The notes beneath the pieces were generated by a model. That model saw only the letters and a list, made by a program, of their open reading frames with translations. It made no database searches and was not told the origin of the DNA. Positions 52,066 to 60,012 of a stretch of 64,000 bases of DNA are shown piece by piece. The DNA is taken from contig JBMORW010000013.1 in the NCBI GenBank assembly GCA_049322695.1, positions 1 through 64,000 on the forward strand. Direction: 5' to 3'. Each line of letters begins with the position of its first letter. Position 1 is the first letter of the stretch. Source of the DNA: CALGKJ01 sp049322695. GTDB lineage: Bacteria; Bacillota; Clostridia; Lutisporales; Lutisporaceae. Position numbers and translations under genes: made by a program.

Positions 52066-53421
52066 CTATACTATACCTGTTACCAAGTGGAATATACAAA
52101 CTACAAAAACTGCAATTAAAGGAAGTACAACCGTCAGCATACCTATATCAAAATAGCTTCTCTTATGGTCTAATTTGCATACAGACAGCAGTGTTATAAC
52201 TGCTCCGCAGTGAGGTAAGCTGTCAAGTCCGCCTGCTGCCATAATCATGATTCTGTGAAGAGCTTCAGGATGTATTCCCATTGACATGAACTCTTGTGCC
52301 AATACATTCAAAGCTATGGCAGTACCACCTGAAGATGAACCTACAATACCTGCAAGCAGTGTGGTTGAAATAGCTACCTTAAATACCGAAGGGATAGCCA
52401 TGGCAACTATAGCAAGCTTAACTGTAGTAAATGCTGCCAGTGTCTGAATAACACCTCCGTAACCGACCTCAGAAGCAGTATTGAAGATTGGAAGCAATGA
52501 GCCAACAGCTCCGTCGAATACAACCTTGTTGGTGTTTACAAGATTTTTTCTCATGGCAATAAGGACAAATACAACAGATATTGACAAACCTAATATAACG
52601 GGCCAAGTTCCGTTAACTTTTGCACCAGCTGCCTCCAGCGATGCTATAACAGATGGTTGCGTGAAATATATCTTAGTAAAAAACCAGTTGAGAACAAAAA
52701 CAAGAATTATAGGAATAACAGATATAACAATGTTTGGCAGGTTTTCGGTCGCATCATGTAAGCCTTCATTTTCATGTACGCCGTAACCTTCACCTGCGGC
52801 AACAAGCTTGTTGGCTCTTCTGTTAAGCCACCACAAGCCCCCGAACAGCATAATGGCACTTCCTACAAGACCAAGTATTGGAGCTGCATAAATATCTGTG
52901 CCAAAAGGTACCGTCGGCATTGTATTGATGTACTGCGGTGAGCCCGGGAGAGCAGTCATGGTGAAAGTAAACGCGCCAAGTGCAATTGCTGCAGGAAGCA
53001 GTCTCTTAGGTATATTTGCATCCTTAAGAAGCATAGCACCTATCGGATACATTGCAAATACAACAACGAAAAGAGAAACACCACCATAGGTAAGTAATGA
53101 AGTAGCTATTACTATTGCTGCTATAGCATGCTTCTTTCCAAATTTTTCAGATATGAAATGAGCTATTGAGGTTGCCGCTCCAGTGACTCCCATCAGCTTT
53201 CCAAAAACTGCGCCTGCAAGGAAAACAGGAAAATAACTGGATATGTAGCCTGTTGCGGCAGGCATGAATATAGTTGAAAGTGCATGAAGAGCAGGTATTT
53301 CACCTGACAGAAGCGCCGCAAGCATTGCCAGCAATGGTGCCAATACAAGTACGGTGACTCCTCTGTAAGCAAAATAGATAAGTGCGAATAAGGTTAAAAG
53401 AATCGATAATACACCTAGCAT
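52066..53421 (-). CDS. GntP-family permease (short-chain hydroxy-acid symporter)
   Basis: 451 aa with about 12 membrane helices. GntP-type features: GEIPALHALSTIFMPAATGY-like N-terminal part, TSLLTYGGVSLFVVVFAMYP, and the C-terminal GSSSGGTAIALNVLAQEF and LPHCGAVITLL. Family members import gluconate and related acids; some homologues in butyrate/hydroxybutyrate operons import hydroxybutyrate. The operon context suggests 3-hydroxybutyrate/acetoacetate here (inference). AAGGGGGAT precedes the ATG. Confidence 0.9.
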   Translation of the reverse strand: MLGVLSILLTLFALIYFAYRGVTVLVLAPLLAMLAALLSGEIPALHALSTIFMPAATGYISSYFPVFLAGAVFGKLMGVTGAATSIAHFISEKFGKKHAIAAIVIATSLLTYGGVSLFVVVFAMYPIGAMLLKDANIPKRLLPAAIALGAFTFTMTALPGSPQYINTMPTVPFGTDIYAAPILGLVGSAIMLFGGLWWLNRRANKLVAAGEGYGVHENEGLHDATENLPNIVISVIPIILVFVLNWFFTKIYFTQPSVIASLEAAGAKVNGTWPVILGLSISVVFVLIAMRKNLVNTNKVVFDGAVGSLLPIFNTASEVGYGGVIQTLAAFTTVKLAIVAMAIPSVFKVAISTTLLAGIVGSSSGGTAIALNVLAQEFMSMGIHPEALHRIMIMAAGGLDSLPHCGAVITLLSVCKLDHKRSYFDIGMLTVVLPLIAVFVVCIFHLVTGIV

Positions 53422-53482
53422 GATAATCCCCCTTAAAATTATTTATTTTAATGATATCTCATTAAAATCACATTAATAAATA

Positions 53483-53977
53483 CTATAGTATAATTCCATA
53501 CAGTAGATACAAGCAGTACAATAATGAAAGCGTCATAACGGATATGACCATATAGAACAAAAGAATGACAAAGCTTTTGCTTTTCGAAACAGCTTCAAAA
53601 TGCTTTGCACCAAATTTACTGTGTTTGTCTTCATCCTTTGAATCTTTAATCATTGTCATAATCTGATCCATAGCAATAAGCACAGCTCCTGCAAGGCTTA
53701 TAAGATACACAGCTCCCAAGCTAATTGAAGCATACTTTTCAATTATCGAAACAAGTCCGCATACAAATATTAAAGCCAGGAATATAGCTTCCTTCCTCAG
53801 TGTCCGGTACTCCTCTTTGTAAACATCGAGAAACAGTATGAATATGAACAATAATGCCAAATGCATGTACTTCAATGTCTGTGGATAATAAATCTGCTGT
53901 GCCAGTATAATTACCAGCATCGTTTTAAAGATAAAATTTAAAGCCCTTGCCTCTGTTCCAAAGTATTTTAAAACCAT
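53483..53977 (-). CDS. Small membrane protein, first gene of the hydroxybutyrate-type operon
   Basis: 164 aa, not recognised. It has about four membrane segments: 15-35, 38-55, 68-85, 90-108 region, and a C-terminal one (FVILLFYMVISVMTLSLLYC). A hydrophilic Lys/Asp-rich loop lies at 115-130 (MIKDSKDEDKHSKF). ATG 53977 is chosen since CAGGAGGAGG lies 8 nt before it. The leader between the sigma-54 promoter and this ATG is short. Function unknown; partner of the GntP permease by position only. Confidence 0.75.
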   Translation of the reverse strand: MVLKYFGTEARALNFIFKTMLVIILAQQIYYPQTLKYMHLALLFIFILFLDVYKEEYRTLRKEAIFLALIFVCGLVSIIEKYASISLGAVYLISLAGAVLIAMDQIMTMIKDSKDEDKHSKFGAKHFEAVSKSKSFVILLFYMVISVMTLSLLYCLYLLYGIIL

Positions 53978-54021
53978 AGAAAGACCTCCTCCTGAATCCT
54001 TAATCAACTGCTATTATATTT

Positions 54022-54039
54022 ATGCAAGTAGCATGCCAG
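54022..54039 (-). promoter_or_regulatory. Sigma-54 promoter of the hydroxybutyrate-type operon
   Basis: The minus strand reads CTGGCATGCTACTTGCAT, with GG and GC exactly 10 bases apart (-24 TGGCA, -12 TTGC). It lies 45 bp before the ATG of the membrane protein. Confidence 0.85.
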
Positions 54040-54113
54040 CTTTTTTGTATCACTGCATTTGCATGAACATTGCAATTTCAATGGCTGAAAAAGTGAGCAG
54101 CAGCCGGAAACAC

Positions 54114-54167
54114 AAAAAAATAACACAATAGTGTAAATCAATATTTACACTATTGTGTTATTTTTTT
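54114..54167. terminator. 25-bp perfect hairpin: terminator of the activator gene and paired dyads
   Basis: Plus-strand AAAAAAATAACACAATAG (continuing GTGTAAAT) pairs with the matching arm over a 4-nt loop; A-run on one side and T-run on the other make it a bidirectional terminator. Each arm contains ACAC-N4-GTGT (54123-54134 and 54147-54158), so it may also hold activator sites. Confidence 0.8.
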
Positions 54168-54200
54168 ATCATATATAAACTTTTGTTTACAGTATTGTGT
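54123..54200. promoter_or_regulatory. Three ACAC-N4-GTGT dyads, likely activator sites of the second sigma-54 operon
   Basis: ACACAATAGTGT (54123-54134), ACACTATTGTGT (54147-54158) and ACAGTATTGTGT (54189-54200), 85-180 bp upstream of the sigma-54 promoter. Confidence 0.62.
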
Positions 54201-54231
54201 TGTCCTTTTTTATTGTTAACATATGTTTACA

Positions 54232-55944
54232 CTATTTCAAGCCATATTTCTCCAGTTTCTTATGCAGTGCTACTCTTGATATCCCCAAATCCTCTGCTGC
54301 TTTTGTTTTGTTACCTTTAAAATATAATAATCTTTCCATAATAACCTTCTTTTCGAACTTATCTACTATGCGGCTAAGCGGCTCACTTATATGCTGCTGT
54401 TCGTTTGTGTTCAAATATCCGGGCAAATGCCAGGGTTGAATGTATTGCTCTCCCTCCATTATATTATACGCCCTCTCTACAACGTTTCTCAGCTCTCTGA
54501 TATTACCCGGCCAGCTGTATGAATTCATGTAGTGTAGTGCCTTATTGGAAAGGCCTTTTACATTTCTATGGTACTGCATGTTCAGTTCCTTTATAAAATG
54601 CCCTGCAATAACGGGTATATCCTCTTTCCTCTCCCTTAATGGCGGAATACTGAGGCTTATGACATTTAATCTATAGTACAGGTCAGCCCTGAAGGTTTTT
54701 GCCTCCACCATCTGCTTAAGGTCTTTGTTGGTAGCAGCTATTATCCTTACATCTACCTGTCGAGGATGGTTTGATCCTACTCTTTCCATTTCACCCTCCT
54801 GCAGTATTCTAAGTATTTTAGCCTGCATCTGCAAAGGCATATCTCCTATTTCATCAAGAAAAATAGTACCTTGATGTGCAAGCTCGAATTTTCCTATCCT
54901 TCCGTTTTTATCTGCTCCCGTAAAGGCACCCTTCTCATAGCCGAAAAGCTCTGATTCAAGTAAACTGTCCGGTATTGCGGCGCAGTTTACCTTTACAAAT
55001 GCCATATCTGCTCGCGGGCTGTTCATATGAATCGAATGGGCAATAAGCTCTTTTCCCGTACCGCTTTCACCAAGCAGTAGCACATTGGATTTGGAGTAAG
55101 ATATTCTTTTGATCTGATGCTTCAGCATCAGCATGTTCTCATTCTGCGTAAGCAGCATTTCCAAATCATACTTTGCATGATGTATATTTTTTATCTCAGA
55201 CTTATAGTTTTTGAGCTCTTGCTCAATTTTCAGATACTTCTTATTTATACTGTCAAGCTCGGATACATTTCTGAAAATAACCTTCCCTATTGCTCCTGCT
55301 ATTCTGCCATCAACATAGTAAGGTATTCTGGTTGCTACCATATAATCGCCTCTTATTTCCTGAAAGTCATTATACTCAGGAACTCCTGTCTGAACAACTA
55401 TATGCATTCTTGTATTTTCAATAACATCCGTAACGTGCCTGCCTATAACATCAGCGTCCTCCAATCTTAGAAACTTCTTATATGCATTTGAAATCATTGT
55501 TATATATCCCTTGGAATCTACAACAATAATACCATCATAGGCAGTTTCCATTATGAGCTTCAGAATAGCCAGCTCATTGCTGTCTGCTTCAAGCTTTTTA
55601 TTAAGATCCAGATATTTTGTAATATCATCAAATATTGCAACTGCTCCTACAATCCTTCCCTCATAATACAAGGGCAGACGGTTTGTTATACAGGTATGAC
55701 CGTTTATTTCAATCTGCATATTGAGCTGAGGAATATTAGTAGCAGCAACCTCACCTAGCTTAGACTCAGTATAAAGTTCCGTGATATGTTTGTTTATACA
55801 TGTTCCAGCTTCTTTACCGAGAAGCTTTACTCCTCTGGAGTTTATATATTTGATTTTTCCCTCTTGGTCTACTGCTATTATTGCATTTGCCAGGCTCTCA
55901 AATACCTGCTCGTTTTCCTTGAAAAAGCTTATGAATCTGTCCAT
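54232..55944 (-). CDS. Sigma-54-dependent activator with two PAS domains, likely regulator of the downstream operon
   Basis: 570 aa. PAS domains at about 10-110 (VFESLANAIIAVDQEGKIKY) and 125-235 (LIMETAYDGIIVVDSKGYIT), a short coiled-coil linker, an AAA+ domain with Walker A GESGTGKE, the canonical GAFTGA loop, IFLDEIGDMP, and a Fis-type HTH (NKTKAAEDLGISRVALHKK). ATG 55944 has GGGGGAC before it. The operon downstream starts with a sigma-54 promoter 190 bp after the stop. PAS input suggests a small-molecule ligand, perhaps hydroxybutyrate or acetoacetate (inference). Confidence 0.92.
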   Translation of the reverse strand: MDRFISFFKENEQVFESLANAIIAVDQEGKIKYINSRGVKLLGKEAGTCINKHITELYTESKLGEVAATNIPQLNMQIEINGHTCITNRLPLYYEGRIVGAVAIFDDITKYLDLNKKLEADSNELAILKLIMETAYDGIIVVDSKGYITMISNAYKKFLRLEDADVIGRHVTDVIENTRMHIVVQTGVPEYNDFQEIRGDYMVATRIPYYVDGRIAGAIGKVIFRNVSELDSINKKYLKIEQELKNYKSEIKNIHHAKYDLEMLLTQNENMLMLKHQIKRISYSKSNVLLLGESGTGKELIAHSIHMNSPRADMAFVKVNCAAIPDSLLESELFGYEKGAFTGADKNGRIGKFELAHQGTIFLDEIGDMPLQMQAKILRILQEGEMERVGSNHPRQVDVRIIAATNKDLKQMVEAKTFRADLYYRLNVISLSIPPLRERKEDIPVIAGHFIKELNMQYHRNVKGLSNKALHYMNSYSWPGNIRELRNVVERAYNIMEGEQYIQPWHLPGYLNTNEQQHISEPLSRIVDKFEKKVIMERLLYFKGNKTKAAEDLGISRVALHKKLEKYGLK

Positions 55945-56012
55945 ACGTGTCCCCCCTTTGCAGAGCTTACATACATTTATCATAACATAAAGCCGCAAAA
56001 AGTAGCATAAGA

Positions 56013-56035
56013 AAAACCGGAATAAATCCGGTTTT
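56013..56035 (-). terminator. Terminator after the thioredoxin gene
   Basis: AAAACCGG/CCGGTTTT with a 7-nt loop and TTTTTC on the minus strand, overlapping the end of trxA. Confidence 0.8.
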
Positions 56036-56360
56036 ACACGTTCTTCTTAATCATATCCTCAAAGGCTTGCTTCGGTCTGGCTCCTACCAATTCGTCAATC
56101 TTTCTGCCTTCCTTGAAGAGCAGTATTGACGGTATACTCATTACCTGGTACATACCCGCAAGCTCAGGATTTTCATCAACATTGATTTTAGCTACCTTTA
56201 CCTTGCCCTCATATTGATCCGCCAGCTGATCTATTACAGGTGATACCATCCTGCAGGGACCACACCACGCTGCCCAAAAATCCACCATTACAGGCACATT
56301 TGATTTCAATACTTCATTTTCAAAATTACTTTTGTCTACATTTACTATGCTCTTACTCAT
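56034..56360 (-). CDS. trxA: Thioredoxin
   Basis: 108 aa with the active-site WCGPC in FWAAWCGPCRMV and the cis-Pro region MSIPSILLFKEG. Typical length. AAGGAG precedes the ATG. It follows the RseC-like gene by 38 bp on the same strand and probably shares its transcript. Confidence 0.95.
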   Translation of the reverse strand: MSKSIVNVDKSNFENEVLKSNVPVMVDFWAAWCGPCRMVSPVIDQLADQYEGKVKVAKINVDENPELAGMYQVMSIPSILLFKEGRKIDELVGARPKQAFEDMIKKNV

Positions 56361-56398
56361 TTTGAACTCCTTTCAAAACATATGAATTTATTAACATT

Positions 56399-56836
56399 TT
56401 ATTCTACATGCTTCTTTATACTAATTATAACCGGTCTGTACTTTTTCATTCCCTTAATTGCGGATTCCTTTAGCTTGATTATATAAAAGCATACAGCCAT
56501 CAATACCAATCCCAGCAAGGCTCCGCTTCCTTGCGCAGCTGTCTGGCTAAAACCTGTTGCAAGCAAGGTATAATAGCCTGTAAAAATGCCAAGCATCAAG
56601 GCAATTAAAGGCAGTCCGTACATAATAAGCACTGCTGACAGAAAATCAACTGTCTCCAGATTGATTTCAACCTGATCTCCCACTTCAGCGCCAATGTTGT
56701 TATCTGCCGTAAGACGCATTTCCATTTGATTCTTTCCGACGTGACATGCTCCGCAATCACCACAGGCAGAATGCCTGTTAACTATGATATCAGCCTTGCC
56801 TTCATGTATTGCAACAACTCTTCCGTATTCTATCAT
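56399..56836 (-). CDS. RseC/MucC-family positive regulator (SoxR-reducing-system type)
   Basis: 145 aa. Cys cluster CGDCGACHVGKNQMEM at residues 20-35, then a soluble stretch and two membrane helices (FLSAVLIMYGLPLIALMLGI, GALLGLVLMAVCFYII). The RseC family acts near SoxR-reducing Rnf-like complexes or envelope stress factors; the Cys cluster suggests a redox or metal role. GGAGATT precedes the ATG. Element E lies directly upstream. Confidence 0.88.
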   Translation of the reverse strand: MIEYGRVVAIHEGKADIIVNRHSACGDCGACHVGKNQMEMRLTADNNIGAEVGDQVEINLETVDFLSAVLIMYGLPLIALMLGIFTGYYTLLATGFSQTAAQGSGALLGLVLMAVCFYIIKLKESAIKGMKKYRPVIISIKKHVE

Positions 56837-56854
56837 GTAAATCTCCTAGATTTA

Positions 56855-56968
56855 TCAGCTGCTAGCCACTAACCTTTACTACTAGCAACTGTAGTATTCA
56901 TTCAATTAGCAATCATTAATCTCCTAGTGACTAGTGACTAGTGACTAGCGACTAGCGACTAGCGACTG
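56855..56968. repeat. Heptad-arm intergenic element E
   Basis: Left arm (56855-56889): TCAGCTG, CTAGCCA, CTAACCT, TTACTAC, TAGCAAC. Right arm (56924-56968): three CTAGTGA, three CTAGCGA, then CTG. The arms pair as in the other copies. The central TTCGAAG core is absent. Clean tandem units suggest recent expansion. Confidence 0.85.
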
Positions 56969-56987
56969 TTAAATTACAATGACGCTG

Positions 56988-57272
56988 TCATTTAACATAC
57001 TTAACAATTGTCTCTATCATTTCATTAAGCTCATCATCGTTATCAAAGGATTTTTGCTTTTTTAGATTAGCCAGCATACATTCCCTTATATATCTGTCCA
57101 TAACTATACCGCCAACTCTATTGATGGCTGAGCGTATGGCAGATATCTGAACCATTACCTCCCCGCAGCACTTATCATCCTCAATCATCTTCTGTATACC
57201 CTTAACCTGACCCTCTATTTTCTTTAGTCTGTTTATTATGTCACCTTTTAACTCCTGTTTGCTCTCAGTCAC
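56988..57272 (-). CDS. CsoR-family metal/persulfide-sensing repressor (no His ligand)
   Basis: 94 aa, all-helical DUF156 repressor. It has Cys36 (in DDKCCGEV) and Cys65 (in YIRECM), but position 61, the Cu-binding His of CsoR, is Tyr. CstR-type persulfide sensors likewise keep the two Cys and lack the His, so the sensed signal is more probably reactive sulfur than copper. The start is GTG 57272 with AGGAGGG ahead. It is autoregulated by the look of the operator in its own promoter. It lies upstream of the RseC-like and thioredoxin genes. Confidence 0.87.
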   Translation of the reverse strand: MTESKQELKGDIINRLKKIEGQVKGIQKMIEDDKCCGEVMVQISAIRSAINRVGGIVMDRYIRECMLANLKKQKSFDNDDELNEMIETIVKYVK

Positions 57273-57286
57273 AGCTTTTCCCTCCT

Positions 57287-57303
57287 ATACCCCGTATGGG
57301 TAT
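57287..57303 (-). promoter_or_regulatory. CsoR-type operator
   Basis: TATACCCCGTATGGGTA, an inverted repeat ATACCC-N5-GGGTAT of the kind bound by CsoR/CstR proteins, between the -10 box and the csoR start. A related half site ATACCCG lies in the promoter spacer (57319-57325). Confidence 0.75.
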
Positions 57304-57313
57304 CTTTAATTGT

Positions 57314-57342
57314 ATTATATACCCGTATTCAGCTTATGTCAA
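57314..57342 (-). promoter_or_regulatory. Sigma-A promoter of the csoR gene
   Basis: TTGACA (57342-57337), a 17-bp spacer and TATAAT (57319-57314) on the minus strand, both perfect hexamers. Confidence 0.85.
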
Positions 57343-57356
57343 TACACTTTAAACTG

Positions 57357-58106
57357 CTACTTGCCTAATATATCTCTTACAACTACTGAAGCAAGTATCA
57401 AGCCAGCAGCAGAAGGAACAAAAGAAATGCTGCCCGGTATCTGCCTTCTGTGATTGCACGTTGCCTTCTCCTTGTTAGAGCAGATACAATTGTTCTTGCA
57501 GTTCTTCTCTGTTTCTACAGGGGTAATAGGCATTTCCTTCGAGTATACCACCTTTAGCTTTTTAATACCTCTTTTTTTCAGTTCATATCGCATGACTCTG
57601 GCAAGAGGACATATAGAGGTTTTGTATATATCCTCCACCACCAGTTTTGTAGGATCAAGCTTATTACCGGCTCCCATACAGCTAATTATCGGTATATGCA
57701 ACTCCATGCATTTTACAATCAAGTTCAGTTTGGATGAAACCATATCTATTGCATCAATGACATAGCTGTAATCCTCAGATAACAGTCTTTCAGAGCTTTC
57801 TTCATTATATAGCTCATTAAAAATGGTTACATTCATTGCAGGGTTTATATCCAAAAGCCTGTCACGCATTGCTTCAACCTTAGGCTTTCCTACAGTTTTC
57901 CTGGTGGCATGTATCTGTCTGTTTATGTTGGTCAGACATACATCATCATAGTCTATAAGCACAAGATGACCTATACCCGCTCTTCCCAACGCTTCAGCTG
58001 CATATGAGCCTACTCCTCCCACACCAAATACAGCTACTTTGCTGTTTTTAAGCTTTTCTATTCCTTCTTTACCAATTATGAATTCCGTTCTGGAATACCA
58101 GTCCAT
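57357..58106 (-). CDS. tcdA: tRNA threonylcarbamoyladenosine dehydratase (TcdA/CsdL)
   Basis: 249 aa E1-like enzyme that cyclises t6A37 of tRNA to ct6A. ATP-binding motif VFGVGGVGSYAAEALGRAG, then LIDYDDVCLTNINRQ and DAIDMVSSKLNLI. The Cys-rich segment KNCKNNCICSNKEKATCNHR near residue 205 resembles the zinc/Cys loop of E1-like proteins. It follows aspS on the same strand, as in Bacillus. Confidence 0.94.
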   Translation of the reverse strand: MDWYSRTEFIIGKEGIEKLKNSKVAVFGVGGVGSYAAEALGRAGIGHLVLIDYDDVCLTNINRQIHATRKTVGKPKVEAMRDRLLDINPAMNVTIFNELYNEESSERLLSEDYSYVIDAIDMVSSKLNLIVKCMELHIPIISCMGAGNKLDPTKLVVEDIYKTSICPLARVMRYELKKRGIKKLKVVYSKEMPITPVETEKNCKNNCICSNKEKATCNHRRQIPGSISFVPSAAGLILASVVVRDILGK

Positions 58107-58140
58107 GCTTTACCTCCCGGCTATCGCCCGTATTCATAAC

Positions 58141-58167
58141 TGCCCTGCTGCATAGTACAGCAGGGCA
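58141..58167 (-). terminator. Hairpin between aspS and tcdA
   Basis: TGCCCTGCTG/CAGCAGGGCA, 10 bp and 7-nt loop, no good T-run on either side; could be a weak terminator or processing site. Confidence 0.5.
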
Positions 58168-58207
58168 TATTGCTTTACTTTAGTATTTACATTGAATGAA
58201 AAAATAT

Positions 58208-59977
58208 TTAGATTGTAGTCTTTATATACAGCTCATTCAGCTGCTTCTCATCTGCAGGTGATGGAGCATTAGTCATAAGGCAGCTTGCAGTCTGCGTCTT
58301 GGGAAACGCTACAACATCCTTTATATTATCAGTACCAGTCAGAAGCATGATGATTCTGTCCAATCCAAATGCCAGGCCTCCGTGAGGAGGTGTACCATAC
58401 TTAAATGCTTCAAGCAGGAATCCGAACTTATTCCATGCCTGCTCCTTTGTAAACCCGAGCATACCGAACATCTTTTCCTGAAGCTCTGAATTATGGATTC
58501 TTATACTTCCTCCGCCCAGCTCATAACCGTTAAGCACAATATCATATGCCTTTGCTCTAACCTTGAGCGGCTCTGTATCAAGCAAAGGAATATCCTCATC
58601 CATAGGACTTGTAAAAGGATGGTGCATAGCAACATACCTGTTATCTTCCTCATCATAATCCAAAAGTGGGAATTCAGTAACCCAAAGCAGGTTGTACTTA
58701 TTCTTGTCAATAAGCTCCAATCTTCTTCCTAGCTCAAGTCTCAGCTGTCCTAAGGAATCATATACCACCTTCGGTTTATCAGCAACAATGAAAATAATAT
58801 CTCCTGTCTTTGCTCCGACCTTTTCAATAATGGCATTCAACTCTTCCTCCTTAAGGAATTTTGCTATGGGTGATTTAACTCCCTCACTTGATAGGTTTAT
58901 CCATGCCAGACCTTTAGCTCTGTAAGTCTTAACAAACTCACCAAGACTGTCGATTTCCTTTCTGCTAAGCTTTTCGCTGCAGCCTTCTGCATTTATGGCC
59001 TTTACCAGTCCTCCGCCGGCTATTGTATCTGCAAATACCTTGAACTCTGAACTCTTAACCGCTTCTCCAATATCCTTGAGCTCAAAGCCAAATCGGGTAT
59101 CCGGCTTATCTGAGCCGTATCTTTCCATGGCTTCTCTATAGGTCATCTTGGGTACCGGAAGCTGAATATCATAATCAAGCACTTCCTTAAATACTCTTTG
59201 AAGCAGTCTTTCATTCAGGGCCATGACATCTTCCTTATCAACAAAGGACATTTCAAGGTCTATCTGTGTAAACTCAGGCTGTCTGTCTGCCCTTAAATCT
59301 TCGTCCCTGAAGCACTTTACTATCTGGAAATACCTATCGAAGCCTGAAACCATCAGAATCTGCTTAAATAACTGCGGTGACTGCGGCAAAGCAAAGAAAT
59401 TGCCGGGCTGCACTCTGCTTGGCACCAGATAGTCTCTCGCTCCTTCAGGAGTAGTCTTTGTCAGCATTGGAGTTTCAACTTCCAGGAAGCCGTTTTCATC
59501 CATGAAGTCTCTGACAACCTTTGCCACCTTGTGTCTTGTTATAAAGATTTTTTGCATTACGGGTCTTCTTAGATCAAGATATCTGTACTTGAGCCTGAGA
59601 GTTTCCGCAGCATTTAAATCATCCTCTATGTAAATGGGAGGTGTTTCTGCTTTGTTTACAATTTCCAGCTGTTGGACGATTATTTCAATATAGCCTGTGT
59701 CCATTTTTGGATTTATTGCATTTTCTGCTCTCTTCGCCACTTCCCCGCTTATTGATAATACATATTCTCCTCTGACCTTTCCAGCCAGCTCAAACAATTC
59801 CTCAGTTACATCCTTGTTCACAACTGCCTGAACAATTCCCGTTCTGTCTCTAAGCTGTATAAAGATAAGTCCGCCCAAATCTCTGGTCCTTTGCACCCAG
59901 CCTATAATTGAAACCTTCTCTCCTACATTTGATATTCCAAGCTCACCGCACATATGTGTCCTGTTATACTTACCCAT
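58208..59977 (-). CDS. aspS: Aspartyl-tRNA synthetase
   Basis: 589 aa, bacterial-type AspRS with the N-terminal OB-fold (VSIIGWVQRTRDLGGLIFIQ), class II motif 2 (FDRYFQIVKCFRDEDLRADR), the GAD insertion domain and motif 3 (GLAFGLDRIIMLLTG). Bacterial length is typical. Charges tRNA-Asp, or both tRNA-Asp and tRNA-Asn in species without AsnRS. GGAGGAG precedes the ATG; hisS ends 36 bp upstream, so both share the T-box transcript. Confidence 0.98.
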   Translation of the reverse strand: MGKYNRTHMCGELGISNVGEKVSIIGWVQRTRDLGGLIFIQLRDRTGIVQAVVNKDVTEELFELAGKVRGEYVLSISGEVAKRAENAINPKMDTGYIEIIVQQLEIVNKAETPPIYIEDDLNAAETLRLKYRYLDLRRPVMQKIFITRHKVAKVVRDFMDENGFLEVETPMLTKTTPEGARDYLVPSRVQPGNFFALPQSPQLFKQILMVSGFDRYFQIVKCFRDEDLRADRQPEFTQIDLEMSFVDKEDVMALNERLLQRVFKEVLDYDIQLPVPKMTYREAMERYGSDKPDTRFGFELKDIGEAVKSSEFKVFADTIAGGGLVKAINAEGCSEKLSRKEIDSLGEFVKTYRAKGLAWINLSSEGVKSPIAKFLKEEELNAIIEKVGAKTGDIIFIVADKPKVVYDSLGQLRLELGRRLELIDKNKYNLLWVTEFPLLDYDEEDNRYVAMHHPFTSPMDEDIPLLDTEPLKVRAKAYDIVLNGYELGGGSIRIHNSELQEKMFGMLGFTKEQAWNKFGFLLEAFKYGTPPHGGLAFGLDRIIMLLTGTDNIKDVVAFPKTQTASCLMTNAPSPADEKQLNELYIKTTI

Positions 59978-60012
59978 TTTATCTCCTCCGTAATAAATAT
60001 TGCGCTAAGTTT

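Noticed and set aside
56924..56968. Tandem CTAGTGA/CTAGCGA units as a CRISPR array or minisatellite
   Set aside because: Units are 7 nt with no spacers, and a complementary arm lies 35 bp away; it matches the element family instead.
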